This document shows positions 1 through 6,255 of a stretch of 8,617 nt of DNA, one piece after another (the stretch's first letter is position 1; every line of letters begins with the position of its first letter). The stretch covers positions 1 to 8,617 of the forward strand of contig CAYYGH010000081.1 of NCBI GenBank assembly GCA_964471405.1, written 5' to 3'. Position numbers and translations under genes: made by a program. The notes beneath the pieces were generated by a model. The model did not search any database. It was given only the letters and a program-made list of their open reading frames with translations, and was not told the DNA's origin. This DNA comes from J084 sp964471405. GTDB lineage: Bacteria > Pseudomonadota > Alphaproteobacteria > Sphingomonadales > Rhodothalassiaceae.

Positions 1-4
1 CTTG

Positions 5-20
5 CGCCGCATCTGCCGGC
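5..20 (+). repeat. 16-bp direct repeat, left copy
   Basis: CGCCGCATCTGCCGGC occurs here and again, identical and in the same orientation, at 1841-1856. The match ends exactly at 16 bp on both sides. The two copies bracket the P460-MarR operon. Here the repeat runs directly into a small hairpin (20-34). Whether this is a remnant of an insertion, a dispersed intergenic repeat or chance cannot be decided from one window. Confidence 0.5.
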
Positions 21-34
21 GAACGACGCGTTCG
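20..34. terminator. Small hairpin, possible terminator of an upstream gene
   Basis: CGAACG-ACG-CGTTCG forms a perfect 6-bp stem with a 3-nt loop. It could end a transcript entering from the left. No T-run follows, so intrinsic termination is uncertain. Confidence 0.2.
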
Positions 35-107
35 GGGACACATCACCCGCCTTCGTGCACTCCCGCTCTCCCACTGCCAGCCCGGCCGGCGGGTGCTTTC
101 CCTTCTC

Positions 108-207
108 GTCATCCGCCGTCCCTTCCTTTCTGTCATCCGCCGACTGGATCGGCGGGTCCAGCGGGAGAAGAAGAGAGCCCCCGCCGAGGGGGCCGTCTCA
201 TCCGCCG
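108..207 (+). repeat. Short interspersed repeats of (G)TCATCCGCCG
   Basis: GTCATCCGCCG is present at 108-118 and 132-142, and TCATCCGCCG at 198-207. A degenerate copy (GTCATCCGGGA) begins at 249. The first two copies are 24 nt apart and each is preceded by a similar pyrimidine stretch (CTTCTC and CTTTCT), which looks like an old tandem duplication of about 24 nt. No coding frame explains the pattern. Confidence 0.45.
177..193. other. GC-rich hairpin
   Basis: GCCCCC-GCCGA-GGGGGC is a perfect 6-bp all-GC stem with a 5-nt loop. No T-tract follows on either strand, so a terminator role is doubtful. It lies just left of the third TCATCCGCCG copy. Confidence 0.3.
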
Positions 208-505
208 GGCTGGAGGGCTGCTCCAGCCTGTGATCGGAGACGGGGAAGGTCATCCGGGAAGATCGCCGGAAGGATTCGCCACTTCTATCGGAGGGGCTGC
301 CCGGTCACCCTGAGCAGGATCTGGAGCCCATGTGCATGCATTTCTTCTGGCCCCTTCCTTTTCTCGAAATCTCCATTCCCCCCCACTCTCTCTGATCTCT
401 CTTCCGCATTTTTTCGCCTTCCACCCGTCTCGCCGCGCGGATAATGCCGGTTTCCTCCCGCCTTTCTTCCTCCTCGCTTGCCCTTCTGCCGCCACGCAGG
501 AGGGG

Positions 506-533
506 TTGACGAAAGACATCTTTTCCATATCAT
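506..533 (+). promoter_or_regulatory. Sigma70-like promoter of the P460-MarR operon
   Basis: TTGACG (506-511) and TATCAT (528-533) are separated by 16 nt, close to the sigma70 consensus. Transcription would start near 540, leaving an untranslated leader of about 100 nt before the P460 start codon. The -10 lies inside the left arm of a 29-bp palindrome, so a bound repressor should block polymerase. This is a prediction by eye. Confidence 0.55.
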
Positions 534-553
534 TCGGAGTCCGAAGTATATGG
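525..553. promoter_or_regulatory. 29-bp imperfect palindrome, likely repressor operator
   Basis: The layout is CCATAT-N2-TTCGG-N3-CCGAA-N2-ATATGG, centred on base 539. Eleven of 13 arm positions are complementary; the mismatched pairs are 531/547 and 532/546. It covers the -10 hexamer and the expected start site. MarR-family dimers bind palindromes placed like this and often repress their own operon, so the regulator encoded at 1174-1740 is the obvious candidate ligand. That pairing is inferred from position only. Confidence 0.6.
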
Positions 554-636
554 CCATTGGATGACGGCAGGATTTCCGCCGCTTGAGGTGAAGAGGCCCC
601 ACTGTGGAGGGCGAAGAACGGAGCGAGAAAGGAGAC

Positions 637-1164
637 ATGATGAAAGGAATCATCGGGAAGGTGCGGATGGCGAGGCGTCCTTCTTTCGCGACGGTCGCTG
701 CCGTGTCAGTAGTGCTCTTGGGCGGCCTGGCCGCGGGACATGTTCTTGGTGCGGCAGGGGTGTCACTGCCGCAGGACTTCCGTTCCTGGAATCACGTGAA
801 GTCGATGGCCATCTTTGAAGGGCACCCCCTGTTTGGCAGCTTTGGCGGCATCCATCATGTTTACGTGAATGATGTCGGCCGGACGACTTATGAGACGGGC
901 AAGACGAAACCCTTTCCCAATGGAACGGTGATCATCTTCGACCTGTTGGAAGCACGGCGAGGGGAGAACACCCTTACCGAGGGAGCCCGCAAGCTTACTG
1001 GCATGATGATCAAAAACACCGCCCTTTATGGAGAAACGGGAGGGTGGGGGTATTATGCCTTCGGGCCCGCCGGTGCACCTCTTGCCATTGACCCTGCAGG
1101 CTGCCATGCCTGTCATGAGCAGGCGGCAAAGACGGATCATGTCTTCAGTACATGGCGGAGGTAG
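637..1164 (+). CDS. Secreted cytochrome P460-family c-type haem protein
   Basis: A 175-residue protein. An N-terminal signal or anchor segment (about residues 12-40: RRPSF, then a hydrophobic run ending near VLGAAG) sends it to the periplasm. The domain carries family hallmarks: WNHVKS (51-56), GGIHHVYVN (70-78), PFPNGTVI (92-99), TGGWGYYAF (134-142), the c-haem motif CHACH (C156, C159, H160) and a terminal HVFSTWRR. Cytochrome P460 and the related cytochrome c'-beta bind c-type haem; known members oxidise hydroxylamine or bind NO, but many homologues are uncharacterised. Which type this is cannot be told, because I cannot place the haem-crosslinking lysine without an alignment. AAAGGAG (628-634) fits starts at ATG 637 or, with better spacing, ATG 640; an in-frame GTG at 604 would only add a charged tail. 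The MarR gene follows after 9 nt. GC looks lower than in genes to the right. Confidence 0.85.
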   Translation: MMKGIIGKVRMARRPSFATVAAVSVVLLGGLAAGHVLGAAGVSLPQDFRSWNHVKSMAIFEGHPLFGSFGGIHHVYVNDVGRTTYETGKTKPFPNGTVIIFDLLEARRGENTLTEGARKLTGMMIKNTALYGETGGWGYYAFGPAGAPLAIDPAGCHACHEQAAKTDHVFSTWRR

Positions 1165-1173
1165 TGGGCAGGG

Positions 1174-1740
1174 GTGAATGAAGCAGCCAAGACCATAGCG
1201 GCGCTGATTGAGCGGCTCGGCCAGGTGGAACGCAGCTTGTTGACCCACCGGGCTTTTGGTTGCGGTTTGAGTGCGACCCAGGGGCAGATTCTGCTGCATC
1301 TGGCAGACCGACCGGTTGGGGTCATGGCGCTTGCCGAGATCCTCGCACTGGCGCCGGGGACGGTGAGCGAAGCGGTCTCCGCGCTGGTGCGCAAGGGGCT
1401 GCTTGCTCGCCAGCGCCATCCGCTGGATGCGCGCCGGCACGTCCTGGTGCCTACTGAGGCGGGGCGGCGCATGGCAGCTGCACTCCGTGATTATGACCAG
1501 CCTCTTATCGCAGCACTTGTACAGACGGGCCTCGGGGAAGAAACGGGGCGTGTGCTCATGGAAGTGCTGGCGCGACTTATCGAAGGGGGAGTCATCGCCG
1601 ATACGGGGATGTGCCTTACCTGCCGTCACCTGCGCCGGCGTGAAGGCGGTTTTCACTGTGCCCTGATCGATCAACCGCTTGCCCTGGCAACGCTCCGTCT
1701 TGCTTGCCCTGACCACGAAGAGAAAACAGAATACGCCTGA
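1174..1740 (+). CDS. MarR-family winged-helix regulator with a four-cysteine C-terminal tail
   Basis: A 188-residue protein. Residues 1-45 are helical (dimerisation side). Residues 51-97 form the winged helix: MALAEILALAPGTVSEAVSALVRKGLL is the helix-turn-helix, and RHPLDARRHVLVPTEAG is the wing with the typical D-R/basic pattern. Beyond the usual MarR length (about 140 residues) lies a tail with C147 and C150 (CLTC), C162 (HC) and C178 (ACPDH), i.e. CX2C-X11-C-X15-C plus nearby histidines. This could bind Zn or an Fe-S cluster; that is inference. A further cysteine, C30, lies in the N-terminal region. The start is GTG 1174, 9 nt after the P460 stop, behind a weak GGCAGGG site, so the two genes are probably cotranscribed. 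It is the likely regulator of its own operon through the palindrome at 525-553. Tails of this kind appear in other MarR-like proteins from memory, but I know of no assigned function. Confidence 0.85.
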   Translation: MNEAAKTIAALIERLGQVERSLLTHRAFGCGLSATQGQILLHLADRPVGVMALAEILALAPGTVSEAVSALVRKGLLARQRHPLDARRHVLVPTEAGRRMAAALRDYDQPLIAALVQTGLGEETGRVLMEVLARLIEGGVIADTGMCLTCRHLRRREGGFHCALIDQPLALATLRLACPDHEEKTEYA

Positions 1741-1840
1741 TGAGCCCCCCTGTTCCATGGCCCCTGCGACGTGGCCAGAGGATCCGGCGGGAAGCGGGGC
1801 AACCGCGAGCGCCTGTGCCCTTATCACCGCCAGATGAATT

Positions 1841-1856
1841 CGCCGCATCTGCCGGC
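1841..1856 (+). repeat. 16-bp direct repeat, right copy
   Basis: CGCCGCATCTGCCGGC, identical to 5-20 and in the same orientation. Its right half (1849-1856) is also the left arm of the stem at 1849-1880. Confidence 0.5.
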
Positions 1857-1880
1857 CGGGTGCGCCGTGTCCGCCGGCAG
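1849..1880. terminator. Stem-loop between convergent genes
   Basis: CTGCCGGC (1849-1856) and GCCGGCAG (1873-1880) form a perfect 8-bp stem around a 16-nt loop. Its position after the MarR gene and beyond the 3' end of the NifU-like gene suggests transcript ending or 3'-end protection. No T-tract is present, so the terminator call is weak. Confidence 0.3.
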
Positions 1881-2003
1881 GGGGCGGGCGAGGAATGGTG
1901 TCAGGCCCCATGCCGGAGAAAGGAGGAAAGGGGGAACGGTCCGGGAGGGCATGGCTGCATCGGTGACCGGCTCGGACCCGCTGCTCCGGGCGGCCGGAAC
2001 CGG

Positions 2004-2510
2004 TCAGGCGGAGCGGGAGGAAGGCGGCAGGCGGCTTTCGGCCGTCTTCGCCTGCCCGGGCTCTTCCGCCCGGGCCGGTGAGCCGGCGGACTTCCTTTCG
2101 GCAAAGGCCTTGAGGGCGGCCTCGAAGGGAAGCATCACGGCCCCGTGGCGGGCCGGCCAGTCCCGCACCGGGGCAAGCACGGCGAGCTCCTCAAAGGGGG
2201 GTGGTGGCGGCGGTCCCTCTTCCGTGAGAAAGCGGTGAAAGGCCTCCCGGCCGGTGCGGATCGGTGCGGCATCCAGGCCGACAAGTCTGGGCAGGACGAT
2301 CGCCGCCGCGGCCTGGCCCAGCGCACAGGCCTTGAGCTCCACTCCCAGGGCGGCAATTCTGGGCCCGTCGCCGAAGCGGACCCACAGACGCAGCCGGCTG
2401 CCGCAGATGCGGCTGGTGGCGGTCGCCACGACATCGGCATCATCCAGCGGGCCCAGGAAGGGCACCGCCGCGGCAAGAGACAGGATCTGCGGGCTGTAGA
2501 GGTCGTCCAT
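2004..2510 (-). CDS. NifU_N/IscU-like Fe-S scaffold family protein, atypical
   Basis: A 168-residue protein starting MDDLYSPQILSLAA. Two cysteines sit in family-like contexts: ICGSR (C36) and KACALGQ (C62). A Pro run (residues 100-105) and PVRDWPARHGAVMLPFEA (114-131) follow. Canonical IscU/NifU proteins hold a nascent Fe-S cluster with three cysteines. Here the region matching the third one reads ARHGAV, so His122-Gly123 replaces the His-Cys pair. I recall similar proteins in many Alphaproteobacteria, annotated as iron-sulfur cluster assembly scaffold protein and encoded beside hisI. With two cysteines left, true scaffold activity is unproven. The start ATG at 2510 is preceded by GAGG six bases upstream; longer in-frame extensions run antisense to hisI and are not credible. 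The C-terminal 28 residues are low-complexity and probably disordered. Divergent from hisI, 110 nt apart. Confidence 0.8.
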   Translation of the reverse strand: MDDLYSPQILSLAAAVPFLGPLDDADVVATATSRICGSRLRLWVRFGDGPRIAALGVELKACALGQAAAAIVLPRLVGLDAAPIRTGREAFHRFLTEEGPPPPPPFEELAVLAPVRDWPARHGAVMLPFEAALKAFAERKSAGSPARAEEPGQAKTAESRLPPSSRSA

Positions 2511-2559
2511 GGCCCGCCTCGCTCTTTCCTCTTCACATCGGCCGCCGGCCTGGGGCATG

Positions 2560-2588
2560 CTGCGGCCCGCAGGCCCGGAATGCCGGGC
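2560..2588. promoter_or_regulatory. Palindromes in the divergent NifU-like/hisI spacer
   Basis: Two symmetric elements sit side by side in the 110-nt spacer. One is a 13-bp palindrome, CTGCGG-C-CCGCAG (2560-2572). The other is a hairpin, GCCCGG-AATG-CCGGGC (2573-2588). They could be an operator shared by the two divergent genes or structure in the hisI leader. No clear -35/-10 pair was found. GC-rich palindromes arise easily in such DNA, so this is weak. Confidence 0.25.
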
Positions 2589-2620
2589 AGGACATGCTCC
2601 GGCCTTTAAGGTGTGGCAGG

Positions 2621-3028
2621 ATGGATCGCAAGACAAGGGAAGAAGGCAGGATTTTTGCGCCGCGCTGGACGGCGGAGGGGCTGATTCCGGCGATCGCCCA
2701 GGATCACGCAAGCGGGCGGGTGCTGATGATGGCCTGGATGAACGAAGAGGCCCTGGCGCGCACGCTGGAGACGGGCGAGGCGCATTACTGGAGCCGGTCG
2801 CGCCAGCGGCTGTGGCGCAAGGGAGAAAGCTCCGGAGCGGTGCAGCGTGTTCTCGATATCCGGGTGGACTGCGATCAGGACTGCCTGCTGCTGCTTGTCG
2901 AGCAGGCCGGGCAGGGTGCCTGCCATACCGGTCGCCCCAGCTGTTTCTATCGCCGCCTGCTGCGCGATGAAGACGGGAGTGCGCCCCTTCTGGCCTTCCT
3001 TGCACAAGACGGGCAGTCCGACGGGTGA
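2621..3028 (+). CDS. hisI: Phosphoribosyl-AMP cyclohydrolase
   Basis: A 135-residue cytoplasmic enzyme that opens the purine ring of phosphoribosyl-AMP, the third step of histidine synthesis. The family signature is complete: VLMMAWMNEEAL (34-45), HYWSRSRQRLWRKGESSG (55-72), VDCDQD (82-87) with the Mg-binding acidic residues D83, D85 and D87, and the Zn ligands C84, C101 (ACHTG) and C108 (SCFYR). The length fits the stand-alone form, with no HisE pyrophosphohydrolase domain fused behind it. ATG 2621 is chosen because AAGGTG lies at 2608-2613, 7 nt upstream; an in-frame ATG at 2594 would add nine unconserved residues. No other his gene is in the window. gloB follows after 18 nt, suggesting cotranscription. 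Confidence 0.96.
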   Translation: MDRKTREEGRIFAPRWTAEGLIPAIAQDHASGRVLMMAWMNEEALARTLETGEAHYWSRSRQRLWRKGESSGAVQRVLDIRVDCDQDCLLLLVEQAGQGACHTGRPSCFYRRLLRDEDGSAPLLAFLAQDGQSDG

Positions 3029-3046
3029 GCATGGAGACAGGGTGAG

Positions 3047-3811
3047 ATGACTGTGACGGTCATGCCGGTTCCCGCCTTGCGGGACAATTACATCTGGCTG
3101 CTCGGCGATCCGGCAGAAGGCACGGCCGCGATCGTGGATCCGCCCGAGGCCGGGCCGGCCCTTGCCGCCCTCAGGCAGGCCGGGCTGCGGCTTGAGACCA
3201 TTCTCAACACCCACCATCACTGGGACCATGTGGGGGGGATCGGCGAGGTCAAGGACGCCACGGCCGCCCGTGTCTTCGGTCCGCCCGGCAGTGCCGCCCG
3301 GATCCCGGTGGATGCCGAGGTGGGCGAGGGCGAACGCATCACGGTTCTGGGGCGGCCGGTGGAGGTGCTGGCCGTGCCGGGCCACACGCTCGACCATATC
3401 GCCTATGTCTTCCCCGAGGATGACCTGCTGCTGTGCGGGGACACGCTGTTTGCCATGGGCTGCGGGCGGATCTTCGAGGGCACGCCGGAGATGATGTGGT
3501 CCTCGCTTGACCGGCTGCGGCAGCTGCCCGGGCGGATGCGGGTATGCTGCGCCCATGAGTACACGCTCGCCAACGGCCGCTTCGCCCTTGGCGTCGAGCC
3601 GGGCAATCCCGATCTCGTTGCGCGCATGAAGGAGGTGGAGAGTCTGCGTCGGCAGGGGCGTCCCACCCTGCCGTCCACGATCGCCCTGGAGCGGGCGACG
3701 AACCCCTTCCTGCGGCCGGAGTCGCCGGAGATCCGTGCCCGGCTGGGGCTGGAGGAAGCAGACAACGTTACCGTCTTCGCGCGCCTGCGTGCCCTGAAGG
3801 ACAGGGCCTGA
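3047..3811 (+). CDS. gloB: Hydroxyacylglutathione hydrolase (glyoxalase II)
   Basis: A 254-residue metallo-beta-lactamase-fold enzyme. It hydrolyses S-D-lactoylglutathione to D-lactate and glutathione, the second step of methylglyoxal detoxification in the cytoplasm. The binuclear metal site is complete: THHHWDH gives H56, H58, D60 and H61; GHTLDH gives H113; GDTLF gives D132; CAHEYT gives H170. The glyoxalase II C-terminal domain is present, with PSTIALERATNPFLR (209-223) in the region that contacts glutathione. The opening MPVPALRDNYIWLL is also typical, and the length matches the bacterial family (about 250-260). The start ATG 3047 is directly preceded by GGGTGAG. It lies 18 nt behind hisI and probably shares its transcript, although the two pathways are unrelated. 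Confidence 0.95.
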   Translation: MTVTVMPVPALRDNYIWLLGDPAEGTAAIVDPPEAGPALAALRQAGLRLETILNTHHHWDHVGGIGEVKDATAARVFGPPGSAARIPVDAEVGEGERITVLGRPVEVLAVPGHTLDHIAYVFPEDDLLLCGDTLFAMGCGRIFEGTPEMMWSSLDRLRQLPGRMRVCCAHEYTLANGRFALGVEPGNPDLVARMKEVESLRRQGRPTLPSTIALERATNPFLRPESPEIRARLGLEEADNVTVFARLRALKDRA

Positions 3812-3828
3812 TGCGCAGAACGGGGCGG

Positions 3829-3853
3829 GCAGACCGTGGATCATGCGGTCTGC
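3829..3853. terminator. Hairpin downstream of gloB
   Basis: GCAGACCG (3829-3836) and CGGTCTGC (3846-3853) form a perfect 8-bp stem with a 9-nt loop, starting 17 nt after the gloB stop. Only three T residues follow shortly after (3858-3860). A smaller stem, GTTTC-GG-GAAAC, lies at 3857-3868. Probably the terminator of the hisI-gloB transcript, but without a classic U-run. Confidence 0.45.
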
Positions 3854-3949
3854 GCCGTTTCGGGAAACAGTGGAGAGGGCCGTAAAGACCGGGTGAGGCG
3901 TGACCTGCTATCAGGATCACCCGATGCGGATGTCGAACAAGAGCAGGCG

Positions 3950-3984
3950 GGGAGAGAGAGGAAGGCCTCCTTCCCCTCTCTCCC
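3950..3984. terminator. Long hairpin between convergent gloB and TonB-receptor genes
   Basis: A 16-position stem (left arm 3950-3965, right arm 3969-3984) has one A-C mismatch (3959/3975) and a 3-nt CCT loop. The arms are purine-rich (GGGAGAGAG..GGAAGG) on one side and pyrimidine-rich on the other. It begins 12 nt beyond the end of the receptor gene and lies between two genes pointing at each other, as expected for a shared bidirectional terminator or 3'-end stabiliser. T-tracts are short or absent. Confidence 0.55.
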
Positions 3985-3996
3985 TTGCCGGCCGGA

Positions 3997-6255
3997 TCAG
4001 CCGGCACCTGCATCCACCACCAGCCGGAAGAACCCATTGATGCCGGCCCCGAGCAGACGAGCACCGGGCGGCACGATACTGCCGCGCACGCGGTTGAATC
4101 CCCCCAGATGCTCGGCATAGCGGCGATCGAACAGATTCTCGATGCCCGCAACGATGCGCACACCGGGGCGAATCGCCAGCTCGCCACGCAGATTGACGAT
4201 GGCATAGCCCCCGGTCGGCAGTTCATCATTGGTCGCCGAGACCTTGGTCTGGCGGGCCACGAGGCGGGTTTCCGCCGTGAGTGACCAGCCCTCATCCTGC
4301 CAGGTGAGCGCCAGGGTCAGGCGTGGGGGAGCGATGCGGTAGAGATTGTCGGGCACATCGCGCCGGCGACCGCGATTGTAAAGACCGGTCGCGCCGAGCT
4401 GGAGATGCTCGCCCAGGATCACGGCCGCCCGCAGATCCGCTCCCCAGATGCGGGCATCGACATTCGAAAAGATCAGCGGGGTCGGATCGCCGTTGGCGGC
4501 GCTGACCATCTCGACGGGACTGTCGATCACGCCCGGGGTGTCGTCCACGGGCAGGCCCTGGATATAGTCGGTGATGCGCTGCCAGAACAGCCGGGGAGAC
4601 AACACGAACCAGCCGAGATCGAGATCGAACCCGCCATCGGCCGCCCACATGCGCTCGGGTCTCAGATCGATGCGGCCGATATGGTTGTTGCCATCGGCAA
4701 GGCCGGCCGTGATCTCCAGCGGCAGCCAGGCGTAGCGCTCCACATAGATCGGCGCGCGGGTACGATGACCGAGGCCGAGATGCCAGACAAGTTGGGGATC
4801 GCTCCGCCAGGAGACCCGCAGGACGCTGTCGATCAGATCATCATTGCGGCTGCGGTCGGCGGCATTGAAGCGCGCCGCCAGCAGCTTGACGGGTGGTGGC
4901 AGCATCGCGCTCACCGCCACCGCACCGGCCGTGGTGCGGACATGATTCCACCGCAGACCCCATTGCAGCGCAAGACCCGGCCGGGGTGCGAGCGCCACTT
5001 CCGCCCACAGGGACTGGCGGGTGCTGCGGGCATTGTGGAAATTGCGCACGAAAAAGGCCGGATTGTTGGGATTGGTGATATCGGTGTCGTGATCTTCATG
5101 GCGGCCGTCGATGCCGATCGTGGCGCTTTCAAGCCAATGGCCGTCTCCGGTCGGCAACTGTGCTTCCAGCGCATAGCCGATGGTGTGCGCGAAGGCCGGC
5201 ACCAGGCGGAATTTCGCCGGATCGGGCGGCGGCAGGCGCATGGAGAAATTGTCCATCTCGTGGCGAATGCGCTCACCATGAATCCGGGCATCCAGCCGCA
5301 GGCGGCCGATCGTCGCCGTATAGCGGGCCTTGGCGAGATGGGTGCGGAACAGCCGCACGTCCAGCGGCAGAGCCGGCGTGCCGGCCCGGCTGTGGTGATA
5401 GCGATAGTCGATCGCCAGTTCGTCATCGTCTCCCGGGCGCCAGCCGAAGCCGGCACCGATGCTGGTCCGGCGATAGGCGGTATCCGCCAGGCGACCGCCG
5501 GGCACATGCAGATCATTGCCGTCCTCGAAGGAGCCCAGCACATGGGCGCGCCAGTCCGCCTCCTGCCAGCGGGCGATGCCGCCCAGCGAGACGCCGTCTT
5601 CGGCTGACCGGTAGCCCGCGCTGGCATCAACCGCAAATCGCGGCTCGTCGGCCGTGCGAAAGCGGCTGCGGCGCAGAACGGCTTCCACCGGCGCATTGAG
5701 ACCGACGCCGGCGCTTACCGGTGCGATCCCCCGATGCAGGATCAAACGCTCGACCAGCGGCGGGGGCACATAATGCAGCGGCGGATCCATGAGATTGGGG
5801 CCGCCGGATGTCAGCTGGGTGCCGTCCACCCGCACACCCATGCGGATATCGGTGAGGCCGCGATAATAGGTCTGCCCCGTCAGCGGTCCGATCCGCGCGA
5901 AATCCGCTCCCGGCAGGCTGCGCAGAAGAGCGGCGCTGTCTGCCGCCGCGGTGCTTGCCACCTCGGGCCGCTGATAGGTGAGCTCCTGGGCGATGGGGCG
6001 GCCGGTCACCAGAATCTCCTCGATCGGTGGTGCGTCGCCGTCCGGCGCGTCACCGGCCGGGCTCGATGCCGATGTCGCGGAAGCCGCCGAATGCGGGGTG
6101 GCAGGTGATTCGGGCGCGGCTTTTGCCGAATGGTCGATCGGGCCGATCGCCCCGACCGCCAGCAGGCCTATCCCCAATGCGAGGCGGCGGGAAAACGGGA
6201 TGAGACTTCTGGTCGCAGTGTCTGCGGGACCGGATCCCTGGCTGTGCTGCATCAT
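3997..6255 (-). CDS. TonB-dependent outer-membrane receptor, copper-receptor-like
   Basis: A 752-residue receptor. A signal peptide spans about residues 1-46 (RRLALGIGLLAVGAIG, then SAKA). A Ser/Ala/Pro linker leads to a TonB-box-like PIEEILVTG (77-85). The plug runs to about residue 200 with LLRSLPGADFARIG, YYRGLTDIRMGVRVDG and GGPNLMDPPLHYVPPPLVERLILHRG. The beta-barrel follows, with ERYAWLPLEITAGLADG and the C-terminal signature NLFDRRYAEHLGGFNRVRG. The MDPP(L)HY plug motif and the EHL-G-NRV end resemble receptors of the OprC copper group; substrate assignment is inference. The barrel ends GFFRLV plus a short VDAGAG tail instead of the usual terminal aromatic residue. Start chosen at ATG 6255 (or 6252), just before the signal peptide; an in-frame GTG at 6348 would put 31 non-signal residues in front. 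It lies downstream of the Cys/His-rich secreted protein gene on the same strand. Confidence 0.85.
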   Translation of the reverse strand: MMQHSQGSGPADTATRSLIPFSRRLALGIGLLAVGAIGPIDHSAKAAPESPATPHSAASATSASSPAGDAPDGDAPPIEEILVTGRPIAQELTYQRPEVASTAAADSAALLRSLPGADFARIGPLTGQTYYRGLTDIRMGVRVDGTQLTSGGPNLMDPPLHYVPPPLVERLILHRGIAPVSAGVGLNAPVEAVLRRSRFRTADEPRFAVDASAGYRSAEDGVSLGGIARWQEADWRAHVLGSFEDGNDLHVPGGRLADTAYRRTSIGAGFGWRPGDDDELAIDYRYHHSRAGTPALPLDVRLFRTHLAKARYTATIGRLRLDARIHGERIRHEMDNFSMRLPPPDPAKFRLVPAFAHTIGYALEAQLPTGDGHWLESATIGIDGRHEDHDTDITNPNNPAFFVRNFHNARSTRQSLWAEVALAPRPGLALQWGLRWNHVRTTAGAVAVSAMLPPPVKLLAARFNAADRSRNDDLIDSVLRVSWRSDPQLVWHLGLGHRTRAPIYVERYAWLPLEITAGLADGNNHIGRIDLRPERMWAADGGFDLDLGWFVLSPRLFWQRITDYIQGLPVDDTPGVIDSPVEMVSAANGDPTPLIFSNVDARIWGADLRAAVILGEHLQLGATGLYNRGRRRDVPDNLYRIAPPRLTLALTWQDEGWSLTAETRLVARQTKVSATNDELPTGGYAIVNLRGELAIRPGVRIVAGIENLFDRRYAEHLGGFNRVRGSIVPPGARLLGAGINGFFRLVVDAGAG

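Larger units (their letters stand above)
1..636. other. Gene-poor leader region upstream of the P460 operon
   Basis: I see no convincing gene here. Open frames exist on both strands, but their translations are Arg/Pro/Ser-rich with no recognisable domain and no good ribosome binding site. The left part contains a hairpin at 20-34 (CGAACG-ACG-CGTTCG), another at 177-193 (GCCCCC-GCCGA-GGGGGC), and four copies or near-copies of GTCATCCGCCG. The stretch from about 340 to 500 is pyrimidine-rich on the + strand. The right end carries the promoter and palindrome listed separately. The hairpins could end transcription of a gene left of the window, but neither is followed by a T-run. Confidence 0.6.
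1741..2003. other. Intergenic region between convergent MarR and NifU-like genes
   Basis: 263 nt without a credible gene. A frame opening at 1740 (ATGA overlap with the MarR stop) gives an Arg/Gly/Pro-rich translation that runs into the opposite-strand gene, so I left it out. The region contains the second 16-bp repeat copy and a stem at 1849-1880. A weak 5-bp stem (TGGCC 1758-1762 with GGCCA 1773-1777) follows the MarR stop. No T-run terminator is visible. Confidence 0.5.

Noticed and set aside
2..586. Overlapping open frames on both strands in the left region (2-313, 55-444, 332-586 on +; 250-528, 285-653 on -)
   Set aside because: Arg/Pro/Ser-rich translations without domains or good ribosome binding sites; GC-rich DNA readily gives such frames.
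763..1911. Long - strand frame of 382 codons
   Set aside because: It lies antisense to the P460 and MarR genes, both of which have clear family motifs; its translation resembles no protein.
1740..2081. Frame overlapping the MarR stop by ATGA
   Set aside because: Low-complexity Arg/Gly/Pro translation that overlaps the opposite-strand NifU-like gene; no motif.
2606..3844. - strand frame of 412 codons across hisI and gloB
   Set aside because: Antisense shadow of two unmistakable enzymes.
4405..5607. + strand frame of 400 codons inside the TonB-receptor gene
   Set aside because: Shadow frame; the - strand encodes a full receptor with signal peptide, plug and barrel signatures.
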